From NCBI GenBank assembly GCA_022702705.1, contig CM040423.1, positions 124,072,852 to 124,136,851 on the forward strand: a DNA stretch of 64,000 nucleotides. Direction: 5' to 3'. Position numbers and translations under genes: made by a program. How positions within the stretch are numbered: position 1 is the first letter of the stretch; every line of letters starts with the position of its first letter. This document shows positions 1-13,151 of this stretch, piece by piece. The DNA comes from Papilionanthe hookeriana x Papilionanthe teres (taxonomy: Eukaryota; Streptophyta; Magnoliopsida; Asparagales; Orchidaceae). The notes below the pieces were generated by a model. That model was not told the origin of the DNA. It saw only the letters and a list, made by a program, of their open reading frames with translations, and did not search any database.

Positions 1-168
1 TTGTGGTTGAAGCAAGTATACTCGGGAGGTTCCTACCGGCTAGTGAATTGCCGGGAGAACGACATATGCTTCCGATCAACGGACGATACTTGAAAAAGTA
101 TTACGCTACCCGATGTTTCGAAGGAATGAATTCTTCATCCCTAAGAAACACGGCGAAGTAATTACTTA
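1..168 (+). pseudogene. Integrase C-terminal end of element A (partial)
   Basis: This is the last part of the integrase, downstream of the GPF motif. It matches 33121-33290 of element B nearly base for base (reading VYSGGSYRLVN, then a stretch ending in GRYLKKYYA in the better copy). The reading frame is lost at bases 10-18, where this copy has GAAGCAAGTATAC and element B has GAAGCGAGTATAC. Both can be explained as misreadings of GCAGT, which would keep the frame open. The rest of pol lies before the window. Confidence 0.8.
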
Positions 169-381
169 AGATTGGGTCCGAACCCAAAAATAATAAAATA
201 TGCTAAAATAAATAAAGTCATGATAATTAAGTCTTCCTTGTTTTCTTTTCCAAATCAAAATCTCTTCCCTGATCTTATCCTACTTCATTTTTGTTAAATT
301 TAAAAATATAAAAAAAAAAGAAATAAAAAAAATGTCTTTAATAAACTTTTTCTTAATGTTCTTGTTCTTAGTACAGCCCCT

Positions 382-410
382 GATCCTTTTCCTTGTCTTT
401 TCGCAGGGAA
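382..410 (+). promoter_or_regulatory. Putative 3' splice acceptor before the AlkB ORF (element A)
   Basis: A pyrimidine-rich run (CCTTTTCCTTGTCTTTTCGCAG) ends in CAG at 404-406, 4 bases before an ATG at 411. The same arrangement is kept in element B at 33500-33524. This is the layout expected if the downstream ORF is translated from a spliced subgenomic RNA. Splicing itself is inferred. Confidence 0.5.
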
Positions 411-1890
411 ATGTTGAACGGGCGGTTGGTCCTGAACTTTAAGAATGGTGTAAGCCTTGCACTCGATGAAAAGAGGGTGAAAGATGGAGCGATAATCGAG
501 ATTGACTCGGATTTCGCACCAGCGGAGCCTACAAGACGAGGAAAGTGACTCGGGTCCCGGCCGATCGAGAAGAATTGCCCGGCGGACAGAGTGATGAAAG
601 TGGGTGGCCCAAGCCACCAATCCACAGAAGAAGAAAAGAAAAGCAAACACCGAAGAAGATAAGAAAATGAAGTCCGTAGTCGCTACAGCAGAGGGCAGCT
701 TGTCGCCGCCGCGCCCACAGAGATTCAAGAAGTTCGAAGAGCTACTCTCACAGCCGACGCAACGAAGAAATAAGAATCGCCGTATCCGTAAGATGTTAAC
801 AAAACTAGCCGCGGACCGGCGCGACGAGACAGCTTGCTAATGCCGCACATACACTTCAAAGACACCGGTTCACCAGAACTCGAAGAAAGGAGGCCACCTC
901 CTAGGATAACGAAAAGAACCAGAGAAATCTCACAAAGACCGAAGAAAGAAGGCTACCACGCCACCGGATAGAACCACCACGCAATGCATGACCTTGTTGC
1001 GGAAGCAACCCCGGGGATGTCCCGACGTGCATCATCCCCGAGGAGCCGAGGTATGCGGGAGAACGTGAAGGGATTGAGCCGTATATCCCACAATATGTCA
1101 CTGGGCCTTGCCATCCGCAGATCATTCCGTAATACGAGCCGGAGAGAATGCGAATGTTGAAAAGAAAACCTTCGAATACTTCGAGAGAATTAGAGGCGAA
1201 GAATCAATATACTAGAGGGCCTCGAGCTACATACGGACGTATTCTCGTAGTATGAACAACAAGAAATCGTGGATTGCATCCGAGATTTGAAAAGAATTGG
1301 CCGAGCAGGCCACCCGAGGGAAAACAGATACTCGTAACCCCGGAGATGGATGCCGTGGAAGGGAAGAATCACAATACAATGTGGATGCTCGTTACAACTT
1401 CGCAGAAGACGGAAGGGAAACCCACCGGGAATACTCCGTCATGGGCAAGTGGATCCGATGCCATTAGTCATCAAGAGAATGGTAAAGAGATCGATAACAT
1501 GGAGGGTACTACCGACAGATCGCATACCCAATAGCTGCATTATTAACATCTACAAACAGAGTGACCGCATACCCCCACACATAGATCACCATGACTTTGT
1601 CGGACATTTCGCACGATCTCTTTCCCGAACGAGTGTAACATCATGTTCGGATCCGACCTCCTCGATAGCAGGCCCGAGTGAGTTCCGCGGGCCGGTGAAG
1701 ATACCTTTACCGGTAGGTTCCGTCATGATACCGAAGGGCAACGGAGCGGATATCGCTAAGCATTGCATACCAGGAGTACCAAGTGAAGCGGATCTTAGTT
1801 ACTTTCGAAGGATGGACGACAAGCAAGACACCTTACCATTTCCAGCCAGTACCCGGAGCTAGAGAGCCTCCGGCCTTACGAGTCGCGAGT
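411..1890 (+). pseudogene. ALKBH9/10-like: AlkB-type 2-oxoglutarate/Fe(II) dioxygenase (ALKBH9/10-like), element A copy
   Basis: This is the element A copy of the captured AlkB ORF. The catalytic block is readable around 1540-1610 (CIINIYKQ, then PPHIDHHDF, giving the HxD iron-binding pair), followed by GPVKIPLPVGSVM and GNGADIAKHCIPGVP with the distal His near 1760. Several small frameshifts break it, most at CAG/CTG sites where element B keeps the expected bases; for example 1600-1625 reads GTCGGACATTTCGCACGATC against GTCAGACCTTTCTGCACAGT in B. Around the HxD motif, codon differences from B are synonymous (CCA/CCG, CAC/CAT, GAT/GAC), which suggests the protein was under selection. The upstream half is basic and low in complexity. 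Whether it is truly dead or only misread is open. Confidence 0.85.
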
Positions 1891-2599
1891 TACATGGAAA
1901 ATATCACACCTCCAATGTACATCCATACGGCATCCTTGCCAAGGATGGCTTGGAAGGTGATGTTATCGACCATGTACCCCACTATTCAGACATGGATTTT
2001 TGACAGATGCTTCTTTGGATGGATCAACAAAGATCATACATAGTCCGTTTTGAGTCTACATGGATTGTATGAAATGTATTCCAGATCGAGTTGTATGAAG
2101 TATCTTGAACATGATTGGAATGAAAGTGACCATGTCACATTTTTGGCCTTCACCTCTTTTGTGCAAATTGACTAGGAAACGCCATTAAAGTTAAATGAAC
2201 TTCGAACAAAGAACAGAAAAGAAAAAAAAGAAGAATAAAAGAAAACTTTCCTAAAAAAAAAATCTTAAAAATGTGTCGAACACCAAATCCACATGAACAC
2301 CAAATAAACAACAAAAATGGGATAGTTAAAGGACAAACAAAGAAAATTTATAGCTCAAATTGAATTCCAGTTTAAACCCATCTTCTCAAACCCTCCAATC
2401 CTTCTTCAAATCAAGATCTATTCTAGACCTCCCTTAAAACCCTCTCTCGGGATAATTTCAGAATCAAGAAAAATTTTCAATTTGATCCAGATGGCATTGA
2501 TTTATACCCTTCGCCAAGTAATCAGACTTTAATTGATTCCCATGGGATATGAGATACTTTTATATCTCATTTCGATCTCCCGCTGAATCCACATCTCCA
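1891..2599 (+). other. 3' untranslated segment of element A
   Basis: This is non-coding sequence between the AlkB ORF and the tandem array. The first 400 bases are closely conserved in element B (35006-35340), including the palindrome GTGACCATGTCAC near 2128. The rest is AT-rich and diverges from B. Short ORFs here match nothing I recognise. Confidence 0.6.
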
Positions 2600-3830
2600 C
2601 AGTAAATTTCAATTCTAAACTTCCGAGGCTGGTACCTAAATTCCAGTCCTCTTCCTCCAAGACTGGTACCTAAATTCCAGTTCTCATTCCGAGATCGATA
2701 CCTAAATTTTGATTCTCATCCGAATTGATACCTAAATTTCAATTCAAAATTTCCGAGACTGGTACCTAAATTCCAGTTCTCATTCCGAGATCGATACCTA
2801 AATTTCGATTCTCATCCGAATTGATACCTAAATTTCAATTCAAAATTTCCGAGACCGGTACCTAAATTCCAGTTCTCATTCCGAGATCGAAACCTAAATT
2901 TCTATTCTCATCCGAATTGATACCTAAATTTCAATTTAAAATTTCCGAGACTAGTACCTAAATTCCAGCTCTCATTTCGAGACTAGTACCTAAATTCCAG
3001 TTCTCATTCCGAGATCGATACCTAAATTTTGATTCTCATCCGAATTGATACCTAAATTTCAATTCTAAACTTCCGAGGCTGGTACCTAAATTCCAGTCCT
3101 CTTCCTCCGAGACTGGTACCTAAATTCCAGTTCTCATTCTGAGATCGATACCTAAATTTCGATTCTCATCCGAATTGATACCTAAATTTCAATTCAAAAT
3201 TTCCGAGATCGGTACCTAAATTCCAGCTTCTCATTCCGAGATCGATACCTAAATTTTGATTCTCATCCAAATTGATACCTTAATTTCAATTTAAAATTTC
3301 CGAGACTGGTACCTAAATTCCAGTTCTCATTCCGAGATCGATACCTAAATTTCGATTCTCATCCGAATTGATACCTAAATTTCAATTCTAAACTTCCGAG
3401 GCTGGTACCTAAATTCCAGTCCTCTTCCTTCGAGGTCGGTACTTAAATTCCGACTCTCATTCAAGATCGATACCTAAATTTCGATTCTCTTTTGAATTGA
3501 TACCTAAATTTCAATTCTAAACTTTCGAGACTGGTAACTAAATTCCAGCTCTCATTTTGAGACTAGTACCTAAATTCTAGTTCTCATTCCGAGATCAGTA
3601 TCTAAATTCTGATTCTCATCCTCTTCGAGGTCGATGCCTAAATTTCGACTCTCTTTCGAGATTGATACTTAAATTTCAATTCTCATCCCTTTCGAGATCG
3701 GTACCTAAATTCTGATTCTCATCCTTTTCAATCGACACTTAAACTCTGATTCCTACTCCGAGGCTGGTACCTAAATTCCAATTTTCTTTGCAGTCCCGAG
3801 ATTGGAACCTAGGTTTCAATTCTCCTTTCA
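2600..3830 (+). repeat. Tandem array of a 96-bp unit built from three 32-bp submonomers
   Basis: The core GGTACCTAAATTCCAG / GATACCTAAATTTCGATT / GATACCTAAATTTCAATT recurs about every 32 bases, and every third submonomer is most alike, giving a roughly 96-bp higher-order unit. The array lies between the AlkB ORF and the 3' LTR. Edges are more diverged than the middle (for instance after 3590). It has no similarity to the array at the same place in element B. Arrays in this position are known from Ogre-type elements. Confidence 0.9.
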
Positions 3831-4173
3831 AATCCAAATTTTCTCAAATTAATTTTAAATCAAACTTCAATCTAAATTAAAACTCCAAATTGAAATCTAA
3901 ACTCATACATTGAAACTTAAACTGAAACGAAATTAAATCTAAATCGAAATTCCCCCAGATCATGTGATTTGGGATTCACCTCCTTTTCCTTTCCCCAGCG
4001 AGAGTTCAGGAATCTCCAGTTTTAGAGATATGCTTGACACTCCCCAGCCAGAACTCTTCTACTTCGTCCTAAGTTTGTCACTTGGACATCCGTGTTGGTT
4101 TTGTTGATCGCTTCGGTCAACACCAATACGCGCGGTGTGCTCCGTCGACTCACCACACCTATTGGGGTCCATT
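3831..4173 (+). other. Conserved spacer before the 3' LTR of element A
   Basis: This is AT-rich sequence followed by a segment from about 3950 that is strongly conserved at 37490-37681 in element B. It contains an imperfect stem (TTGG..TGTTGA with TCAACACCAA) near 4095-4130. No clear polypurine tract precedes the LTR; the last bases are ATTGGGGTCCATT. Confidence 0.6.
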
Positions 4174-7109
4174 TGTTGACCTCATTTTCGATGAGGTCTT
4201 CTCTTCTTCTCTTTAGTGCTTAGGATCTAGCCTTAGGCTTTTCCTTCGACTATCCTAGAGGACTAGAATTGGGACCCACCTTCTAGAGTTTCAAACCACT
4301 TCTTAACTCCCCGCAAACTCCACAAACTCGACCGTAGACCCCTAATCACCTGGAGGGTTGAAATCAAATGTGGAAGTTTAAAGGATGAGTTCCTATAGGA
4401 CTCTTTGGCCTTAGGACCGCCCCAGGTGGCCTGGTCCGGTGAAGGGGCCGACTTACACACACACTACACCTATACACTACACTTTCACACACCTATACCT
4501 AACTTGACCTCCCGACTCATGTAGGTGATTCACATGGATGGTCCTTAACCCCTAAGCCCTCGGGCTAAGAGGGTTAGGAACAACATAGTGAATGCCTCAA
4601 ATGGGTCCCTTCATGGCTCATGTGGGCTTGATGTGGCTTCATGGCTCAACCAAAATGATTTCATTCCACTTATATTCACCCAATCTTCAATTTTTCAAAT
4701 TTTCAATTTTTCAATTTTTGACCCCCGGGACCCTACACCCGCCTAACCTACCCAAAGCCCTTGAAATTACCCAAATTTTTCAAAATCACCTAAATTACCC
4801 AAGATTCCCCAAAATCAATCCCAAACATTTCCACATCACTCAAATTGATCATCCATACCCAAAAATATCAAAAATTCCAAGAAAACCTCCCAATACCCTC
4901 CAAATACCCAAAATACCCCTCTTGACCCAAAAATCCAAAAATTTAGAAAATTCCCAGAAAATTTAAAAAAATCCCAAATATTCCCAATTTCATTTTGTCT
5001 AATTACACCATGGGCCAATTTTGTCAATTTACCCTACTTTTGTCAAAACCCCCAATTTGACCCATTTTAACCCAAAGTGAACCCAATGTCAAACCAAACC
5101 TACTCAATTGACCCAAATTCTGGTCCAATTCAATTTTAAACTTCCATTCAACATTCCCAACACCAATCTAGACCAAATCCAAGTCCAATTTGATTGACAT
5201 TTGGATCCAATTTCACTTTTGGCCTTAAAGCCCAATTTGGACCCATGACCCAAACCTAACCCAAACTCACCCAATTCAACTCCAATTAACCCCAAATCTT
5301 TTCTAAACCTTCCTTAACATTCCCACAAACAAAACACTAACATGATTTGCCCAACATTTAGACCCAAACACCACTCAAATTCAATCCAAAGCTAAAAGGC
5401 CCAATTTTGACCTAAACCCAAACCTAACCCAAATGAGCCCAAACCCCAAAATCAAAGCCCAACCAAAGGTAAAACCTCTTTGAAACACTCCCATAAACAT
5501 TTCTCAACATTAATTGTACATCAATTTCAACCCTAGCCCAACATTGGCCCAACTTGGCCCACTTGGACCTATATTGGCCCATTCACCAAAAGAGCCCAAA
5601 TTCAACCCAATTCAAACCCAAATCACTCCCAATTTGCTTCAAGTCACTCATGATACATCCATGAGCTAAAACCAACAATTATTTGGCCCAAACTTCTACA
5701 AAATCCCCATCCATAAATTCATTCCTAAACCTAAAGGCTCATCCCCTTAAACCTTCTTAAAAGCCAGTCTAAAACCATTTCAAAAGGCCCAAAATCTACC
5801 CTAAAGCCCACATGACATCTCCATTTGCCATCCACTTAATTAAAGCCATTACCTAAGTCCTAAATTCATCATCAAATAATTCCAAATCAAGTTTCATACA
5901 AATTTCCATCAAATTACCAAAAATTCCTAAAATCCATTTTCATGAAATTGACCAAACTTTTGCCAAGCCAAAGGTGAGCCATGCAAGCCATGGACAAGCC
6001 ACATGAAGCCATGGAAGGCTTGACATGTGATCAAGCCATTAATGGAAAAAGGAGGGCCCCCTTTCCTAATCCTTCTTAAATCCTTTTTTACCTTAAGCAT
6101 GTCACACACTAAACCATGCTTAGCCACCTCATCATGGATGGAGACCACACCATTCTCTCTGGGCGACCCAAGTGATCCTTTTCAGCCCAAGACCGGGCCT
6201 TGGGTGGTGAACCTAGCCCAAAACCATGGGTTGACTCATTTGAACCCAAAATGGTCTTCCCCCATTCCATTTCAATCCAAGCTCTTTACACATGGCATTT
6301 GCCAATTGCTTGCACCAAGTCCCGGCCCCGACCCACCCGACCTTGAGGGTGACCCATGCCCGGCCGGCCAGCCCCCGTGCCACCGGAAAACACCATGGCC
6401 GAGAGCTCACATGTGAGCCCAACTTGGAATTCTCACCGCCGAGCCGCCCCATGCCCAATGGCCACCATGGTCGTTCTTCCCATGCCCGAGAGCGGCTAAT
6501 CCCAAGCCCTAACTCTCCCTGGGAGGCCCTCCACCCTCTCCTTTTTAAACACCACCCCTCACGGCCATGAGAAGAGAGTTGCACAAACCTTGCCGAAACT
6601 CTAGAGCAGTTGATCCCTAGTGTCAATTTGCCCTAATCCCCACTGACAAAATCCAATTTCTCAACTGAAATTCCACCCAAAACCAGGACACTTCTCCACA
6701 GTGAGCCAATCCCCAAATTGATTTGTTCTACACCTTCACCAGACCAAGGGAAGGTGTCCACCAGCAAAAGCCCCATCTCTAGGCCACCCAGTTGCTCCAG
6801 CCTCCAAGCTTTGTGATCGGGCTTGGTCAAAATCACACCTAGACAATTCACCAGACCAGGAGACTTCATCTGGAGCTTGCTGGGATCCAATCGATTGTGC
6901 AACAACTCTCAGATCGAAGCCACACTTCTCTGAGCAAAGGTATGGCCTCATTCTTCTTCCCGAGCTTCTGAACATTCTCCATTTCAAATGCTTTAATTTC
7001 AATGCATGATGACCGTATAGATGTGTTCGTCTCTTCAAGACGAATCCATAGAGTATAAGAACATAAAAATCCATTGAGTATCGAGTGAGATATTAGGGAT
7101 TTAGTGTGG

Positions 7110-7320
7110 ACGGCTCTCGGGTGAGGACACTTGGGGACGATCAACGAATGCCGTCCATTCAATACACGCACGGACGGACGGCCAGGATCGCGTCGGATCA
7201 GGAGACGGTACGAGAACCGCGGGGCCCGGGCTGCTGAGTCAGATGGCAGCGTCGAATGGGAGCGCGACACGCGGCGTTTCGGAGCTGCCGAGGTTGACGC
7301 GGCGCCGCATGGATAAATAG
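7110..7320 (+). promoter_or_regulatory. GC-rich block with TATA-like element in LTR A (putative U3/R promoter)
   Basis: A GC-rich, CpG-rich island of about 200 bp in an otherwise AT-rich LTR ends in GGATAAATAG at 7311-7320. The block and the TATA-like motif recur at 19910-20124 and 40320-40530. A diverged form without the TATA-like match is at about 59150-59320. The promoter role is inferred from composition, position and conservation. Confidence 0.35.
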
Positions 7321-9109
7321 AAAATTAGAGGTATTTTCTATTTATTTAATTCCCTAAACTTCAAAAATTCATAACTTTGTGTAGAAAAATCAGAAAAATA
7401 AATTAAAAATATCCTCTTGCTCAGTGAACAGAGGAGAATAATGTGGAAAAGAAATCATTTAATTTCATCAAGTATTTTATTTTTAATAATTTATTTACTC
7501 TCTGCATATTTTTAATTCTCCATGCATGTATACAATTCACCATGGCATGAAACCATAGGGCTTTTGAAGCCTCTGAATTTGGGAACATTCTCCGAATTTT
7601 CCAAAGTCGAGGCCATCCCTATGAAAAGTTATTGATTTTTCAAATTCATGTTACTATTTTGAGTATTTTAATTCCAATAAATAGCATGTTGTGAAATAAA
7701 TTCCAGGAAAATTTGGTGATGTTCCTTATGACCAGAGGACCCTAGGAAAAATAGGTTTTGAGTTAGTTCATTTAAAACAACCCTAATTGGCTTAAAAACC
7801 CAAAATGGATCTCTAATTAATTAGAGCTAACGATACATAAAATTGACTTGAAATCAATTCTCCACTAACCTTTAGGATCAGAGGAACCCACCATAAAAAT
7901 TTGAGGTCAATTGGACTTGGTTAGCCCTACTAATTGGGTTGATTAAGCCATTTAGTCATTTTAAAGTTTAAAAATTCATAACTTTCAAAATAGCTTTCAA
8001 AAATTCACCAAATTGGTTTTGGAACCTCTCTGATATCGAGGGAATTTAAGAAAATTAAAATTTTAATTTTCTAAAAAGTTGATTTTTTTAATATTATTTT
8101 AATATTTTAATAATTAAAAAATAATAAAAATCACGAAAATAATAAAATTCACCAAAATGTCACATTTTGAATTTTAGTCACTTAGGAACAAACCCCATAT
8201 TTTTCTTAGGTCTATTTAGTGAGATATAAAATTTTAAAGCCCTATGGTAATTTTAAAATTAAAAAAATGTATTTTCTAGCATTTTCACTAAAATAATTAT
8301 AATAAATCATAGAAAATCAGAAAATTGCAAAATTTGATTCTTTGATTTCCTTGATATTAGAGAGTTTTTTGAAAAATATAAAATTCATTTTTCAACATTT
8401 ATTTTATTTTTAAATTAATTAACACTCCAAAACTTAAAATAATTATAATAAAAATAATATAATTCAAAAAATCACCAAAATTAGTCCAAGTGGTCCTCTG
8501 GTCATTAGGAATGTCCCCTAATTTTCTTAAGGACAGAAACTTTCCCTTGATCATGTTATTAAATTTTCCTTGGAAAATCTCTATTTTCTACCAAAAATAA
8601 TTATATAAATAAATTAAATACAGAAAAATCACATTTTCTCCTCTCATGTCTTTATTGACATAAGAGTGAAGTCACATAAAAATTTCAAGTTCATTTGAGT
8701 TCAATTTAGTGAGTTATGAAATTATTAAACTTAAAGGGTAAAGTGGTAATTAAAATTTTTAATCCTTAATTAAAACTTTAGGTTTAATAAAAAAATTAAC
8801 AAGTAAAATATTTGATCCTAATCTGATTTGGATGATTGAAATTTAAATAATTAAAGGGTAGAAACCCATTAAGCAATTTAAAATGGTTAAACCTTAATTA
8901 AATAATTGATTAAGTTTGGAAGAATAATAAAATTGGAATTATTAAAATAGGGATATTATTAGGAAGAGATTTATTCTTTAATTTAAGAATCCCTAAATTA
9001 ATTACCTCATTAATATTCAATTCTTAATTAAAATGATAACTCAAATTCAAAACATTAAAAGACTTAATCATTAAATTAAAATTAAATTATTAAACTCTTT
9101 TAAAATTTC

Positions 9110-9410
9110 AATTAAAATTAAAAAATTAAATTAAATTAAAAATTAAATTAAATTAATTAAATTAAATTAAATTAAATTAAATAAATAAATTAAATTAAAT
9201 TAAATTAAAATTAAATTAAATTAAATTAAATTGAATTAAATTAAATTAAAATTAAATCAAATTAAATTAAATCAAATCAAATCAAATTAATTTAATGTAA
9301 CATCAAATTAAACTAAATTAAGTTAAACCAAATTAAATTGAATTAAATTGAATTAAATTAAATTAAAGATTAAATTAAATTAAATTAAATTAAGTTGAAT
9401 TAAATATAAC
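9110..9410. repeat. (AAATT)n pentanucleotide run in LTR A
   Basis: Imperfect repeats of TTAAA / AAATT with interruptions span about 300 bp. The same region in LTRs B and C carries the same motif (21940-22250 and 42345-42655). It is a simple-sequence expansion inside the LTR with no coding content. Confidence 0.85.
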
Positions 9411-11502
9411 ATCACCAAAGACATAAAGAATTCAAAATAAATCTAAAGCAACTTGAACACTATTCCAAATTTAAACCCATTAACTTAAATCATTTGAACA
9501 CCAATTTACCCTCGAAAGCTTTAGTTATCATAACTCCTAAACAGGATATTAAATGTTACTTCACTTATAGGACATTCAAACATCCTAGTTCACTGAATAA
9601 GATAACAACAAAACTTGAAATTCTTGGACGATTAATTCATTTGTATAATTAAATTCATTTGGACTTAAAACAATCCTGTCAGTATTGAAAAGATGTTTAA
9701 GATTCTCCTTAAGCACTTCCTCAATATGATAGGATACTTATAAGAACAATTGAACTTAATTATTCTTTGATGAAGAAAATCGTCCTCAAACCAAAACACA
9801 AAGAACCTAGTCGTCATAGGAAATGACTAGCTATAGGATTAGGAACTTGGTAGAAAACCATAACCCTTCCCTTAGCTTTACCTAGGAACTTGCTTAAATA
9901 TTCTAATTGTGTTTTAAGTGCAGCTTGGGATGACGGGAAGACCCTCCAGGTACGCTTTTATTTTATTGCAATTTACTTTCTTCCAATTTACATTATTGCA
10001 ATTTCATTAATCGCATTGCACTTACTTTTCTTGCATGATAAACAACTGTTGCATGAAAACCCACACCTTTAGGATAGTCCCTAAAACTGAAACCAAAACT
10101 AAGTTAAAAGTCATTGCAAGATAAAATTCACCGCCACAACATTTCAAAATATAAAACAACTTAAAATTTAATCACAAACGTAACACAAAACTACAATTAC
10201 AACTAAATTAAAACGTCCCGTTGGATGATCGGGAATACCTCGGATGATGTAACCTACGTGTTGCTAACGGGATTTCCACGGTCTAAATGAAAGTGTGGAA
10301 CTCATTCAGTTGAGTTTAGCAAATTCATCTAGACTAAGTGAATCCGATAAAATAATGATGCCGGAAGGATGGAACCGTGGGATCTTAACCGGTGTCGTTA
10401 TAATCAACTTTAAGATTTGTTTTAAATAAAACATAAAAAACACTTGGAAATTAAGATTTTCTCTAAACCAAAACACTTTTCTCATCTCCTGATTTATGAC
10501 TTCTAAAACTAAACCTCTGCAACAACAAGAAGCTCGGAGCATGGTGGGCAGCACGGCCATCGTCATCAACAAAACTTGAACCTACTTCAGCAAAACTTTC
10601 TTAGAATTAAACAACAAAGCCATAGGACTTCGAGGTAGTTTGCCTAGTGCAACATAAACCCTCAACCCTTCGTTAGGCACTTGCATTTCAAATTAAGCCC
10701 TAACCGGTCTTAGGATTCTGAGGTAGTCGTCCGGTACAACAATAAACTCTCACATCTTCGAGGCTATTTGTTTGATTTTATCATACAAATATAAGCCCTA
10801 ATTAATTAAAATTGACAAAATCAAAACATTAAATAAACATTAGGACTTTCCTAAATTCAAGCCAATAGGGTAGTCGGGAAGTCACCGAAGTTCACTTCGA
10901 ATCTGTGATTTCTCCTACCTTTCTTCCTTTGAATTCTCAAAACAAAATGTTCCAAACTTGATCCATTCCCTATTAAAATTCCAGAATTCAATCCTTTGAA
11001 AAACTTAAACTTTGAAATTCTTGAGAGCAGAATTATTGATTATTATCGAGAGTTTTCTTAGGTGATTCCTGTCACTTAAGATGTAATTAACTATAGGGGC
11101 TTGCCCTTATAGGGAATTTTAAAGAACACAGGTAATATAAACCCTGTTTAATGCTTTCATATTAAGCAGGGGAATTTGTCGGCTTATAAAATTGGTTCGC
11201 AGACCACCAAACGGATGTCACAAATCTTTTAGTTTGTTTAATCGAGCCCCACCGTCAAGCAGTGTGTCTATCCTTAGGGATAAATACACGGTTTGTGGTG
11301 CGGTGCACGTTTATATAAATTATTTGGGATGTGAGATCGGTTTAATCTCATATCTTAAAACCTTCAAATTTAAAATTATTTTCAAAATCAAATACTACTT
11401 TTCAAAATTATTTATTTAAATTAAATTAAAAAATTCGCCGACAACTTCTGTTAGGCGACCCCCTTTTCAAAATAAAACACACAACCTAAAAATATGCCGA
11501 CA

Positions 11503-11824
11503 AGTGTCTCTATTAGTTAATCTTATTCTTAAAATTGTTAGAAGTAATCATAGTTAATTAATTGTAATTGTTTTGTTGTTCTTACTGTTTCCTGCATAGT
11601 AGTAGAAAGTAGTAAACATTAACTTCAGTGCTTATTACACATTGTGTAACACTTTCTTAAAACTTCATATTTCCATGTAGGATTGATAACCAGGACTCCA
11701 TTAGAGCCCTGTATTACTTGATACGATACCTATACTTGCGTTGAATGCTTGGACTTAACAAAATTATTATAAATCTATAAATCTGAGTTCATAAATTCTT
11801 GCAAATTATAAAGACGGGTATCAA
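11503..11824. other. Unassigned repeat remnant
   Basis: This 320-bp AT-rich segment lies between LTR A and a minus-strand LTR fragment. It contains GTACTACTTG-like text (ATTACTTGATACGATACC, ATACTTGCG) that resembles the end region of some plant LTRs, but I could not assign it to a family or find a partner in the window. Confidence 0.3.
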
Positions 11825-13151
11825 TTAACTTGGGTTTAGGTTGGGTTAGATTGGGGATAATGGCCAATTGGTGGTTTCAAATGGTCTAAGGGGTTGTAAT
11901 AAAGAGTTTTAAGCATTAATGAGTTGGATATTTTGGGGTTTTAGCATTCAATTTGATGGAATTGAGCATGTGACACATTTAGGGCAAAATTAGGGATTTT
12001 TTTGCTAAGATAGACTTTAGTGGGGATTTGGCTCAAATTAGGGGCCATTTACTGTTGCATATGGCATAGGGGAGTCTCATGAGAAGTTTAGACTTCAAAT
12101 TGAGGGAAAATTAATTGACATTAGGTTTAATTTGGGTGAAATGTGACACTTGGTTAAAATTGGGGATGTTGGGATTCAAGTGAAATTGAGCTCAAAGGTT
12201 GGTTAAATTGGGTTTTTATTTGGTTTAGATTGAGGCTAGAGATGTTGAATTAAAGTTTGGAACTGATATTGGGCAATATTGGGGGCAATTGGGTGAACAT
12301 TGGGTTTAATTTGGACATTTTTGGGTAAAATGAGTCAAATTGGGCCTTTTGGTTAAATTGAGCTAAATTTGTCAAATTGGGTCATGTGGCAGTTAAGAGA
12401 AATAAAATTGAGAATATTTAGGAGGTTTTGGAAATTTTTAGGAATTTTTCGAATTTTTGGATTTTTGGGCTAGGAGTGGTATTTTGGTAATTTTGCAGAT
12501 TTTAGGGCTATTTTGGAAATTTTGGTAAATTTGGGTAATTTTGGTTAATTTGAGTGGTGGGGAATACTTGAAATAAATTTTGGAGAAAAATGGATCATTT
12601 TGGTAATTTTTGGAAAAAATTAAAGTTTAGGAGTATTTTGGGTAGATTTAAGGGTAAGGGGTCAAAAATTGAAATTTTGGAAATAAAGGGGTGAGTAGTG
12701 TGGGATTATTTAGATTGAGCCATGGACCAAAGGCAACCCTCATTTGGTCATTTATTTGTTGGAACTAACCAAACCTTATGGTCGAGACTAAGAGCTTGGG
12801 AAAACCATGCACATGAGTTTCCAAAGAGATAGGTGATCAAAGTTGGATGTGCTTTGTTTAGGGTTGTGAGTGTGAAGTATGTGTATTATGTAAGCTCCAG
12901 ACCTCCCAAGGTAAATCCTAAAGTCTGACCACCTATAAGAGACTTCCCCTGGGCTTCCTTATGCTTTGTCTCTTCCTCCCAAAAGCTGGAGGTTAGGCCT
13001 TAAGCATTTAAAAACTCCTAGTGAAGTGAAAAAATTTCTATGGGGAGCGTTCTAAGACTAGTCTTCTAAGAAAGTCACCAGGAAAGTCATATGGCTAGAC
13101 AACTGACTATTCTAAAGAGAGACTAGACCTCAACCAAAAGTGAGGTCAACA
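11825..13151 (-). mobile_element. 5' fragment of a family-D LTR
   Basis: Read on the minus strand, it begins at 13151 with TGTTGACCTCAC and the terminal hairpin. It then matches the first 1.3 kb of the LTR at 56556-63163 (for example CCTAACCTCCAGCTTTTGGG and AAGGAAGCCCAGGGGAAG). It is cut off at about 11825. It interrupts the reverse-transcriptase start of the Athila-like element on its right. Confidence 0.8.

Larger units (their letters stand above)
1..11502 (+). mobile_element. Giant Tat/Ogre-like LTR retrotransposon A, 3' part with 3' LTR
   Basis: This is the 3' part of a Ty3/gypsy element whose 5' part lies outside the window. It runs from the integrase tail through an AlkB-type ORF, a tandem array and a spacer to a complete 3' LTR starting TGTTGACC and ending GCCGACA. 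It belongs to the same family as the complete element at 17276-44753: the integrase tail, AlkB ORF, pre-LTR spacer and LTR all align by eye. The tandem array is unrelated between the two, and this LTR is about 250 bp longer. The 5 bases after the element are AGTGT; the matching target duplication cannot be seen. Confidence 0.9.
4174..11502 (+). repeat. 3' LTR of element A (7329 bp)
   Basis: The repeat starts TGTTGACCTCAT and ends TATGCCGACA, giving TG...CA ends. It aligns along its full length with the element B LTRs at 17276-24348 and 37682-44753. It contains a C-rich first 2 kb, a GC-rich block at 7110-7320 ending in a TATA-like GGATAAATAG, a long AT-rich middle with a pentanucleotide run at 9110-9410, and a conserved last 1.5 kb with CTATAGGGGCTTGCCCTTATAG near 11090. 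It is about 250 bp longer than the B LTRs, mostly between 5290 and 5640. ORFs predicted inside are not coding. Confidence 0.92.

Noticed and set aside
6027..7316. ORFs on both strands in the LTRs (also 18847-20101, 39295-39918)
   Set aside because: They overlap on both strands, shift between LTR copies, and resemble no family; they follow the C-rich and GC-rich composition.
9110..9410. Telomere-like or centromere-like repeat
   Set aside because: The motif is an AAATT pentanucleotide inside the LTR, not the plant telomere motif, and only about 300 bp long.
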